Source: Botryotinia globosa (taxonomy: Eukaryota; Ascomycota; Leotiomycetes; Helotiales; Sclerotiniaceae). Taken from it: DNA of 64,000 bases. Of this stretch, positions 24,466-34,403 are shown in pieces. Position 1 is the stretch's first letter. Each line of letters begins with the position of its first letter. The stretch spans positions 3,286,001-3,350,000 of the forward strand of contig RCSZ01000002.1 in the NCBI GenBank assembly GCA_014898425.1. Reading direction: 5' to 3'. The translations under genes and the position numbers were made by a program. The notes beneath the pieces were generated by a model. It did no database searches, had not been told where the DNA came from, and saw only the letters and a list, made by a program, of their open reading frames with translations.

Positions 24466-25299
24466 ATGTCATCATTCCCGCAATTCAGAAGACTCCCAGT
24501 CGAACTTCAACTCAAAATCTTTTATTTTTCTCTCCAGCCAGACAGCATTGTACCCCGGGTTATCAAAGTCGACTTCGCTCCAGAATTCCATACATACAGA
24601 TATCAATCTCAGCCACCACCACTTACCCAAACATGTCGGGCTTCTCGTGAAGTTGCTCTTAAGAGTTACTCGGTCCTCAACCCCTCTATGCTAAACAAAA
24701 GGGGCGCTATATATTTTCACCACGCCGTTGACATCCTGCACTACCATCCTCAGTGCGAGCACCACTATGACAATGACTCACTTGATACGACTGCATTGGA
24801 CCCAGATCTTCCAACCCATCTCATACGGCATATAATGATCACACAAACGTACCTGACCCTTAGAGCAAGCGATTCTTTCAGCTGCCCGATCTTTGAGTTG
24901 AGATATTTCGGGAATTTAGAGACGTTGTATATAGGATTGCCAAGTCATGCGAAACTAGAAGAGCATAGTACACGTTGGTATACAGAACTAATGAGGCTCA
25001 CGCCAGGTCACAAAAATGCGCCGCCTTCACTACCGCATCACTTAATAGCTTCATATACTCGAGAAAGGCTCGAAGAGGCTTCTGGGCGCCGAGATATTGT
25101 ACCGGGATACACATTATTATCAGCGAACAAGGGGAATCTACGAAAACATCAGCTGTTAAGCTGTTTTGGGTGGCAAGAAGGTGGTATACGTGGTGCGTGG
25201 ATCTGTGGTGATGGGTCTGGAAGGGGTGATGGAATGATTAGGAGAGAGGGATGGCAAAGTAGAGAGTTACCGGCATTAAAGTATGTAAGAGCGTGCTAG
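24466..25299 (+). CDS. 2EXR domain protein
   Basis: A single exon of 277 residues from the ATG at 24466 (context ccaaaATGtc). The frame stays open upstream to 24034, but without an ATG in that part, so the internal ATG is the natural start. FRRLPVELQLKIFYFSL at residues 5-21 is the first half of the fungal 2EXR motif. PRVIKVDF and LTQTCRASREVALKSY complete the domain. It resembles an F-box-like beginning fused to a conserved Cys/Arg segment. 2EXR proteins are abundant in filamentous ascomycetes and their function is unknown. No membrane segment or signal peptide is visible. Confidence 0.82.
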   Translation: MSSFPQFRRLPVELQLKIFYFSLQPDSIVPRVIKVDFAPEFHTYRYQSQPPPLTQTCRASREVALKSYSVLNPSMLNKRGAIYFHHAVDILHYHPQCEHHYDNDSLDTTALDPDLPTHLIRHIMITQTYLTLRASDSFSCPIFELRYFGNLETLYIGLPSHAKLEEHSTRWYTELMRLTPGHKNAPPSLPHHLIASYTRERLEEASGRRDIVPGYTLLSANKGNLRKHQLLSCFGWQEGGIRGAWICGDGSGRGDGMIRREGWQSRELPALKYVRAC

Positions 25300-26307
25300 T
25301 GAAGTGGATGTCTATGTTGCGGAGGTGTGGGTAATATTTATTGCTGGATATATTGGCTGGTTCGAGATTCTCATGATCTAGTTGGAAACAGTCTAAATGG
25401 GGACATCACTGTCCGGTATCGAGTTTAACAATCATTCCTTAATTAAGAAGATAATACTGAAGAATAGTCTACTTGGATTACTATCACGGGAGTTGCGACG
25501 ATTCTACACTTCGCTTCAGATTAAACAACAACACACATTTACAATCCTATGAATTGTGAAGGTTATCAATCACAACCATCTCGCCGAACTCGTAAGCTTC
25601 ACGACGCCAAGTCTTCCCAGCGGAAACGAATATCTTTTCCAGAACAGGACTCACACAGAGGTGGATCCCGCTGGATAAACTAACCGCCTGTATCGTACGG
25701 CGAGGATTACACAGTTCACCAAATGCGCCAGACCATCGAAACTTGAAACAATTTCGTATCGCATAAGATTCTCTATGGGGCAAAAAATGTTTTCGGCGTA
25801 AATCATATTGGAAAATATTGAAAAAGAGGTAGGGAGGGAATGGATTAGATATGCTTGTGATTATCATGTGATCATCGAACGGAACAGGGGTATTAGATAA
25901 TACTGTATAACCTTATTGTGAATGAGAAAAATGAGCTCTGAGTACCAACTACACGAAATGCACAAAATCGTATGTGTGTGTGAATATTCATACAAAAGTC
26001 GAATACCAACAAACTTATTGAATTTGGGTATCTAACTGTTTGCCCATTCGCCGTCTACTGTCTCTCGCAGCTGTTTTACAGAGCCATATTAAGTACTTCT
26101 CGATCGTGATTTCGTACATGTCCTTCATTCTACGCCTGCCATTACCACTTCCTCCATAGTTTCTCCATCTGATCCTGTATTATCCTTCGTCTATTCTTTT
26201 TGCAACTCCGTTGTTCCCTTTCTTCCTCCTACCTCCTCCTTTCTTCCTCCTACCTCCCCCTTTCGTCGTCTCCTTCTCACGTCCACCAGATCTCCATCAA
26301 CCCCTCT
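25300..26307. other. Intergenic region with a pyrimidine-rich repeat
   Basis: About 1 kb. A minus-strand frame of 106 residues (25547-25867) has no recognisable domain. At 26216-26275 an imperfect direct repeat of TTTCTTCCTCCTACCTCC lies just beyond the 3' end of the small secreted protein gene. Confidence 0.45.
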
Positions 26308-26682
26308 TCACGCTCCATAAGACATCATAATCACCTCTCCGTCTGCCAAAACAGTCCTACTTGCTACCACAACACTTTTCTTCTCTCCCCCGGGTACCGT
26401 ATAGCTAACGCTCGAGCTTTCTTTTGCAACAACAGTGGTGGCAACTGCATTCAGATCACTACATGGCATGACAATCGCAACCGCACTACTGAGATATCCA
26501 TCTGTGTCTGCGATGAGGAGGGAAGATGCATCGTCGTAAGTGATGGTGCAAGTAATGTTGTTGGGCGTATCGGTCAGGGTTGCGTCCCAACGGGCAGCGC
26601 CGAGATTATATGTTGATATGTAGTCCAGGGCGAGGATTGGGCTCAGCAGAGACAGGAATATGAGAGGTGTCGTGAACTGCAT
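26308..26682 (-). CDS. Small secreted protein, unknown function
   Basis: An intronless frame of 124 residues. MQFTTPLIFLSLLSPILA is a clear signal peptide with a likely cleavage just before LDYIS. The mature part is about 105 residues, rich in Ser, Thr, Ala and Val, with two cysteines (in ITCTIT and MPCSDL) that could form one disulfide. No lysine-rich nuclear signal, membrane segment or GPI-like tail follows. Size and secretion make it a candidate apoplastic or cell-wall protein, possibly an effector; nothing in the sequence proves a role. The start codon context (caaaATGca) is good, and a pyrimidine-rich leader precedes it. Confidence 0.7.
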   Translation of the reverse strand: MQFTTPLIFLSLLSPILALDYISTYNLGAARWDATLTDTPNNITCTITYDDASSLLIADTDGYLSSAVAIVMPCSDLNAVATTVVAKESSSVSYTVPGGEKKSVVVASRTVLADGEVIMMSYGA

Positions 26683-27645
26683 TTTGAGTGATGGTGTTGG
26701 ATTTTTTGGTTTGTTTTGATGAAGACGATAGAGTGACTATTGATATCGTGTAGAGGGAGACAAATATCTCGGAGAACGTCTGATAATGAGCACTGAAGTC
26801 GGGGTATCAGGAATCAAATAGCGCCGGCAGTCCAAAAATTAGTGGCGGGCGGGATCGCAAGATATATATCTCATCATCGACGACGCTACATGCTCCATTT
26901 CATCATTAACCTGAACCCAAAAAAATCACCACCAAGAAAAACAATCTCCCAAACCCAGCAAACGTCCGCCCCACAAAACCATGGCAAATCACTAAGCCCG
27001 ATTGTTTCCCTCTCCCTTTCTGTACCCATTTCCATAATAAGAGCATATCTCCTGCTGATCCAATCAAAAAGCTCCTAAAAAATCGGTTCTTCGAATTGTT
27101 TAAGCATAAAGAGTACACAAGTGGATCACAGAGAACAAAATTTCCAAATTCGGTTGTGATGGGAAATGAAGGGGTATGCACGGATGTTTGGTGTTAGGGG
27201 TTGCCAAGATGGTATTTGCGTTGATGAGATGAATAGTGACCAAAGATATATCTTTTACTTTATTTCTTTGAAGAATCGTCTGGTCGTGGTGTTTCGAGTG
27301 AATTCCTGGAGCTTGGCGCTTATGTCTTCTCTTTGAGTTCTCGGTGAGGAGGGATGGTGCTTGATGTCAGCATTCGTGATATCAGGTTCATTGTTGTTTT
27401 CGTGTATCCCGTCCTGGAGTTGCGAGCGAGTGCTTTGGACTTGGATTGGGATAACATCAATCATCCCGAGAATCGTAATCTTGGTTTGGAATGCTTTATC
27501 TGATCTTGAAGTTTTGAAGTTGTGCCCGGAGCTTGGCGCCGATGTTTCCAGTACAATGCGATAGAGAACTGAGAGAAGGTTCTCGCCTTATTTAAATGGA
27601 TTATAAGGTATTGGCGCTTGGCTGTTAGACCGACGGCCTTCTATC
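26683..27645. other. Intergenic region, no gene seen
   Basis: About 0.96 kb between two minus-strand genes. Short frames on both strands have no domain-like features. Two similar CTTGGCGC-containing segments occur near 27311 and 27530. Confidence 0.4.
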
Positions 27646-28916
27646 TCAAGATAGAGATGGCCGCCTTCTTGTCACAGATTCAGGAACATTGAGACGGATC
27701 TGGCAAAAGTAATTCATGATGTGCAATGAAGTCAATTCGCTCCTGTAGACAAAAGTGATAATATAAGTTTGATGTCCTGTTTTCTGGACCCTTGACACTC
27801 CTTGATATAACGATAGTTCGGTCTCAAATGAAAGCTCGCCCTTATCCCCCAAGTCCTCGAAGTCTTGCAAAGTTCCACCATAGGCTGGAGCTTGATATCT
27901 TCCCACGGGTGTGAAGACCCCCTTCTTTATAGCGACAGGAGTTATTATAAGCCCCTCTTCACAGTCATGCGCTCGAGGGACTGGAGGGGAAAGGGTTGGA
28001 CATCCACATCGAATGTTTGGGCTGCTTTCATAAAAAGGTTTCGGATTTCCCAACTTTTTCCGCGAGAATATCTTCAGTAAATATATTGTATGATGATCTC
28101 TCCAGTCATCGAAATAATAATTGATGCTGAACGATTCCTTTCCGATATATAGGGTTTTGCTGGATCTGTGTGGATGTACTCTACCAGAAGTTTCGGTTCC
28201 ATTCAGTCGATTGACACATTTGATACGCATTATTCTACCAATGCAATGACCGTATAAATCGGGTGTAGTTGCCCGTACCTGAACATCCAGAGCCTTAAAA
28301 TCATCCGCCTCCCAAGGGCTCGGGTGGTCATCATAAGGCGTTGTGACAAACGAGTATATCCACTTAGTAATCTGAGGAGTTTGAATGAGTACATTTGGAC
28401 CACGAATACCAGCTTCCTGAACATTAGTCAAAGTCAAGACAATGTCGACCTCAATTTCTTTCCGAACAGCAAAGTTTGCATTGGTCTTGGACCACCTTCT
28501 TGTGTGCTGCTTCTCTCAATATCGGTTTCACTTCTCTCATATGCAGCAGCTCGCCCAAGAATAACAAAAAGCTGTTTTGAACCCACCTAGTTCGGGCCGA
28601 AGATTGGTGATATCTGCATGATGATTCTCTGACCACGAGGCTCTCTGTACATTTGACAACGCGCGGCCTCCTGGGCTGTTATTATTCATTGCTGAATAGC
28701 TGGGAGTTTGGAATATTGCAAGCACGAGCTTGCACAATGCGCAACCTTGCCTGGCAGAGTACTCGATAGCGCTATACCACTCGGAAGAAGCAAATCGTTG
28801 AAACCGGGAGAGTCCTTTTACTTTTGTATTGAGACATTGATGATATCCTCGCAATGAGCAAATATCGGGAATTTAGTTTCGCCTTCAGAATTCTTCACTA
28901 GAGAATAATGTGGCAT
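27646..28916 (-). CDS. HET-like protein of unresolved structure, possibly a pseudogene
   Basis: Three protein-like segments occur in order but do not join cleanly. An ATG at 28916 opens a short frame containing FPIFAHCED. A second frame (from about 28854) continues with SSEWYSAIEYSARQGCALC, resembling the Cys-rich N-terminal region that precedes HET domains. A long open frame ends at 27646 (its first ATG is at 28437) and carries KKGVFTPVGRYQAP, similar to the tail of HET proteins. No HET core is visible between them. Segment one and two differ by a frame with no convincing intron. The second may leave through a GTGGGT donor near 28588, with a CTAATG..CAG acceptor near 28420. Either a poorly predicted multi-exon gene or a decayed HET-family gene. 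Confidence 0.35.
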
Positions 28917-29136
28917 TTCGAGAAATAGTGGTGCTTATTTCAGAGCAATGGTTGGTCAGATCTACATATTAACTGTGAATCAGAAATTCATCACAACGTC
29001 GAAGATAGTCCTTGATTCGCTCATAGGTAATATAAAAACTATATACAAAGAAAGCCAACGGCTGAAGCATTCCCACTCCCATATTGCATCCACATGAATC
29101 CATCGTCACATCAATGTATCGATCATCCGATCACAG

Positions 29137-30622
29137 CTAATAAGCCCCCTTCGCACCAGGAAACTGGGCAAATTGCGAAGTATCAATACTCTTCAACTGA
29201 GGACAACTCAACCCACTCAATGCAGCAGAAACCGCCGCATTCAGCTGACTCAAAGCAGAGGCAGTATTAGACAACAGACCCTTAAGGATATCAGGAGCAG
29301 CCTGCTGAGCAACTTGGAATGCAAAACAGATAGCGTTATTTCCCTCAGCCAATGTGGTAACATCAAATACACCACCGGTCAAATTCTTAAGGTCGACGCC
29401 TGTGAATGAGTTCACCGTGCCGGTATTTCCTCCAACGGAAAGAAACTCGACGTGTTCAAGAGCTGCAATGTTTAGATCGAGTGCGAAAGGTACAAGACCG
29501 TATTCGTCACCAAGAGCCCGTTTATACCAGTTGTCAGGGATTTTCTCATGTCCTTCTGTCCAAACAAAGCTACCTGGTTCTCCAGTAACTGAATAAAACG
29601 ACTTCAAGACATCGCCATTCAAGTAGCCCTCAGGATATTCAGAGGATTTGTTGGCCATATATCGATAAATAAAAGTGTACGCTGCAGGCTGGACAGCGAT
29701 TCCTGAAAAGGGTCCGCTGAAAAAATATGGGTTGTTGTCAATGGATTGTTGGAAACGAGTTGCTCGGAAAGGAGTCAGAACTGATAAATCGTAACCGTTC
29801 GGACCCAGCGGCAAAGCGTACATCTCTTCAAATTGAGACAAGATCACTTTGTAATTATTGTCACTAGTCACTTTTAATATCTTTATCCCCCGACCCTAAG
29901 ATATGGTATTAACTTACTATTCATAAAGATCCGGACGTGCAGGTGATGCATCAGACTCATATTTATTATGTGCTCCAATCAATCCTTGAGGTTTACCGAG
30001 AAGTCCAATTGAGCTCAGCAGGCCTGAAGATGGTGGCCCCCCAATAGACCAACTTGTCAAATCCCCGTCGAAGATAGCACCATATATAGAGAGGAATGCT
30101 CCAAGATCAGCACCCATGCCAAATACTATTTCTTACGTCAGTACGAGATATTCAGAATCACGACGATATATGGCTCACCGTCGTAGGTTCCTTGAACGAA
30201 TTGTGAAATTGTCGCTACTCCATTGCGAGGAATATAGTTGTGATTAGCCATAGCATTTAACCCTATATAGACGAGCATTAGCATTGGCCTATGAAGTCAT
30301 GTTTCGAACCATTCATTTCAGACCAAGCGATTGATTCGAGGGGGTTCTTACCAGGACAGGGTCCACGTAAATCATTGGGCCCTGGAGCAACAAATGCATG
30401 GTTGCCTGTGTTGGAAACATATTGGTCGGATGCAGAGAATCCAACAGAGCGAGGACTTGATACACGTTTATCAATTCCAGCTTCAATCTGTGCAGCGATT
30501 TTCTCAAGGGAACGCCTCTCTTCTGCGCTCATGGATTGAGCATCATCAAACATGCGGGAAGGGAAGGCGAGGGTCTTGGTGAAGCAGAGGGCGAGCCCTG
30601 TTATCGCAAAACTGTACTTCAT
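29137..30622 (-). CDS. Secreted heme-thiolate peroxidase (chloroperoxidase/peroxygenase family)
   Basis: Four exons: 30352-30622, 30179-30262, 29918-30125 and 29137-29863 (429 residues), all in frame. The start at 30622 gives a signal peptide (KYSFAITGLALCFTKTLA). The split motif RGPCPGLNAMANHNYIPRNG contains the proximal heme ligand Cys89 in the PCP signature. HNKYESDASPARPD supplies the distal acid-base Glu in the E-x-D-x-S pattern of this family. Members use H2O2 to oxidise, halogenate or oxygenate organic substrates outside the cell; which activity applies is unknown. The third intron ends at the downstream of two possible AG sites, because only that one keeps the frame. The C-terminal tail is longer than in the short peroxygenases. 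Confidence 0.9.
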
Positions 30623-32529
30623 CTTGAGAACTTTCTGAAAAATGGAAGGAAGAGGGGAAAGTTGGAGTGAATGAGAGCTGCGAATGGTAGAGAATTCTGG
30701 GGAGCTCACTAATGGCTATGGTCTATACTTATATCCCCCAGAGTATTGAGATCTGGAGTAAGCTTTTCTGGGATGCTTTCGGAGATTTTGTTAACTTCTT
30801 GGCAGGTTCGCCGCAACTTCGCTACCAGTCATTGCCAACCGCGCGTGATTTGATTCCTTTTGTCCACACTTGCCTTCCTCGTCCCATAACCCGGGACCTG
30901 GACAATGGAGGTGGTGATCTTCGGAATTTCTGTCTCGGTGGGCCCGACTCTCAAGGGTCAAGGCTACCCACAATAATAAGAGGGAGGCATTTTTCCTACC
31001 CAATCATCAGACCTTCATTTCAAAAGCATGCATCTAAGATACTAGCGGCCTTGAATTTTCGAGCTGAAATCACGGCAAAAGAACAATGTACATGTAGTGA
31101 CATCCGAGCCATTGAAAAGAATCAAAATGGTTGATTGTAGAAATCTCGGCTTAGCATTAACCGAGCCCATCCCATGACCTTGGTGGCACCGAAACGGTCA
31201 TAGCAAGCTGAGATGGGATATTTCGTGGCGTATTACTAGAACGAATGCCACTGGCGTATTACTAGAACGAATGCCACTGGCGTCATCAGAACGAATGCCA
31301 CTGGCGTCATTAGAATGAATGCGTGCAGGGCCGGTAGTTGACGCAATAGGAGGAATCTCTGCTGAGATTGAAGATTGAAGATTGAAATTCGAATTCGATT
31401 GACAGATCCTGGAATTGGGATGGAAACCCTGAATGGCATTCAGGAGAGTAAAGGTTGCTTGCTTATATTGTGGATCTCGGGTAGATCTTTGGCTTGGCAC
31501 GTCCTCTGTGAAGGGTTTGTTTACCTTTTATACAGCAATTCCTTTCCTTTATGATTAAAGTAAAGTATGGTCTTTGATAGGATATATGATAATTAAAAGG
31601 TCATCATCATATCCGTATTTTCAGATTCATTTATTTCATTTGTCGTTAAATTATAATCCAATTGATCGAAAGATTCTTAATAAAGTTCAAAATGGCTAAG
31701 TCCGGCAGGAGGAAACTACATACGTGGAGCAGAGCACGTCCGTCCCATGTCGATTCGCGGGGCAAAGAAATCTAATAAGACTCTTCTTTTTTTGGATATG
31801 CACCTCGACACTTCTGGGATGTCTGAGGTGACATGTTTACTAGGCACTCATTGGCTATTCACAAAATGGCCAACCACCCCAGATGACACAAGTACCTACA
31901 TATTATTATTATCAGCCTGCCCTGGACTGGGTTGGGTTACATTTGAAAAGATAAAACTTTATTTCAAGCTTGAGTTGGGGTGGGTGGCTGGGGTTTTGTT
32001 GGCTTCCCGTCACCTCCAATCTTGTTTAGCGGGAGACACTCACTCACAGCTGGAGTAAACCTACCCTGGGGACTCGGGACTCGGGAGACAAAATAATGAA
32101 GAAAGAGGTCATTACGTGCCCTTGAACCTGCATATGATAAATGTGCGTAGAGTGCTGGCTCATTGCATCCTTCGCGTGTGTTGCTTAGAAACCATCAAAA
32201 TCTTTGCTTGGGCAAGCTCTATTACCTCTATGCAATCGATCCATCCACCCCGCGTCATTACCCATCCAGGGCAGGAGTGAGAGTTGCCAATGTCGACGTG
32301 ATCCGGATTTCATGAGCAAGGTGACGGAGCTACCCAGCTCGTAGGGTACGATAGAATAGTAGATTTCTAGCTTTTCGTGATCAAGCCTCCACGACGCATG
32401 GATGGAAGCGTCGATGTTCAATTCTTTTTTTACTCACCAAACCGGCCTTGACTAGAAACATCGAAGGCGATGTCCTTTTTGTTATCCGTCAGAAATGTAC
32501 CTCATGGGTCCAAAATCAATCATGCAATA
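30623..32529. other. Intergenic region with a short tandem repeat
   Basis: About 1.9 kb between two minus-strand genes. It contains the peroxidase promoter (TATACTTATAT near 30722), the tandem repeat described separately at 31231-31330, and the 3' region of the GPI3 gene. The 140-residue plus-strand frame at 30712 overlaps the peroxidase promoter and is not protein-like. Confidence 0.5.
31231..31330. repeat. Degenerating tandem repeat, 24-26 bp unit
   Basis: Two identical 26-bp copies (31231-31256 and 31257-31282) are followed by a 24-bp copy (31283-31306) and a diverged fourth copy. The shared core is AGAACGAATGCCACTGGCG. On the minus strand the units would encode repeated DASGIRS, but no gene around them is supported. 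Confidence 0.85.
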
Positions 32530-34057
32530 CTATCCAAATTCTCTCCTACTTTCGCGATCTCTCCTAGAAGAATCTTGTGGTATCTTCTTCGGCCAACTCC
32601 TCGAAATGTCAATTTTATCTCTAGGGGCCACAACTTCGAGCAGCAAGAATAAAAGATAATCGATGATTACACAGAGACAAAAGAGTTTCCCTGCCCATAT
32701 TCCGCAACCATAGTATCTCTTGAGACGATCGATTAGAGCAAAGCTTTGTACACCAGCTCTTCCTCTTGCGGCGCTCCAGCTAGCTGCATCAGCTGCGTCA
32801 TATCCATAGAATTCCGCTTCGCTCAGAACACCGAATATTCCATCATAAATCCTTTCTGTTCTCTCTGCCACATCTGTCCATGAATACATAAGCTTCACTT
32901 GATCATGAAACTTTTCGGTACGAACTTTGTTAGCTCTCAGAGACGCGATGGCTCGGCCAGTAGCAGCGACTAGATCATCTTCGTCTGGTTTGGCAAAAAC
33001 TGTCATATGTGATGGAAGCACTTCTGGAATCCCTCCAACCTGCGTGCACACAACATATAACCCACAGCTAGCAGCTTCGACTATCACGGTTCCAAAAGCT
33101 TCGGTCAAACTCGGATGTAGATATATGTGCCCCCTAACCATAACATCCCGGACCTCTTCATGCCTGACAGGCCCTAGCATCTCAACTTTATCTTGTAACA
33201 CGTTCTTCTCCAGCATTTGTTCAAGGTCGATGGCCTTTGGACCAGATCCTGCAATTATAAAATGTACATTGGGATGGTGGGCGAGAATTCGGGGAATTGC
33301 TGCGATCAGTAGGTCGGTCCCTTTATTATAAAAAAGTCTAGAGACCACGACAATTGTGATCACATCGTGCGGACCGAGTGGATATGGGGCTGGTGGAGGA
33401 TGCTTTCCTGGGGGATCGGACGGATATGAAGGATGTGATAGAGGTCGAAAGTTCTCTGCTACGACTGCATTTGGAATGACAGAGACCATAAGAGGATCAA
33501 GGGAAGCGCGTAAAACCGTGTTTTCTTTACTACAATGTGTTAGGATTTTGGGGGTTTCCAAAAGATGAAATTGGATAATCCTACCAGGTATTACTGACAC
33601 ATACTACATGATCAACATCACTCAATGTAAATTTGAGAAGCTTGTTGATTAATATATTGCCGGCATCTGCGAACCCGAATAATGAGTGATCTGTAAATAC
33701 AGTCCGCAGTCCCATCGTTCTTGCATGTAATATGGCTTCATGACACATGCTACTCATGCTTGCATGGCCATGAACAATCTCTATCTGTTCTCGTAGGACG
33801 ATATTGCGGAAGATTGGGAAGAACGAGAAGACTGTGGGAAAGGTACAAGAACGAAACATAACGAGGAATGGGACATGGTAGACTTTGAGACCATTTGTAA
33901 GATATCTGACACCAGTTCTATCCTCATATGCATGTGTAATAATTATGACTTTGTGTCCTCGGTCGATGAGCTTCGTAGAGAGTTGGTAGATATGACTTTC
34001 AACACCTCCTGGTTGTGGAAAGAAGAAGTCGCTGACCATGGCTATATTGTACGGCAT
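32530..34057 (-). CDS. GPI3: GPI-anchor biosynthesis UDP-GlcNAc transferase catalytic subunit (PIG-A/Gpi3)
   Basis: Exons 33585-34057 and 32530-33529 give 490 residues. The 55-bp intron (GTAGGA donor, CCTAACAC branch) restores the family segment [15 protein letters not shown]. The start at 34057 opens with [20 protein letters not shown], the conserved GT4 N terminus. [10 protein letters not shown] and [10 protein letters not shown] follow. EAFGTVIVE is the E-x7-E donor-site motif. A hydrophobic segment near the C terminus ([19 protein letters not shown]) anchors the protein in the ER membrane. The enzyme adds GlcNAc to phosphatidylinositol on the cytosolic face of the ER, the first step of GPI anchor synthesis, in complex with other GPI-GnT subunits. 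The upstream in-frame ATG at 34093 is less likely. Confidence 0.95.
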
Positions 34058-34403
34058 CTTGACAACAAGTACAATAAATATTGCTAAGATCAACCGATCA
34101 AGGGGAGAAAGTTAAGTTGAGTTCAGGGAGGAATCACTTGTAGTTTTTGATGCAATATCATCATGATGATAACAATCGATATCATCAGTGAGGGTTGAAG
34201 TAGGAAGCTTCAAGAGCTCTGGCAGCAGTGAGGCCTAGACTTTCGGCAAGTTTATCACACTCAGTTAACTGCCACTTTAGTCGCTAAAGTCTCCGTAAAA
34301 ATTTATTTTCCATTTCTCAATTCTTCCTCAATCAACTGAGGAAGGTTTCGAAATTCGTCAATTGAATTGACAATTGTTAATTTATCAATTAAAAGACTTA
34401 AAT

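Noticed and set aside
25547..25867. Minus-strand 106-residue frame after the 2EXR gene
   Set aside because: Protein-like in parts but with no domain, weak start context and no splice partner; not enough to call a gene.
30712..31134. Plus-strand frame of 140 residues
   Set aside because: It overlaps the peroxidase promoter, has low-complexity composition, no domain and no splice-supported extension.
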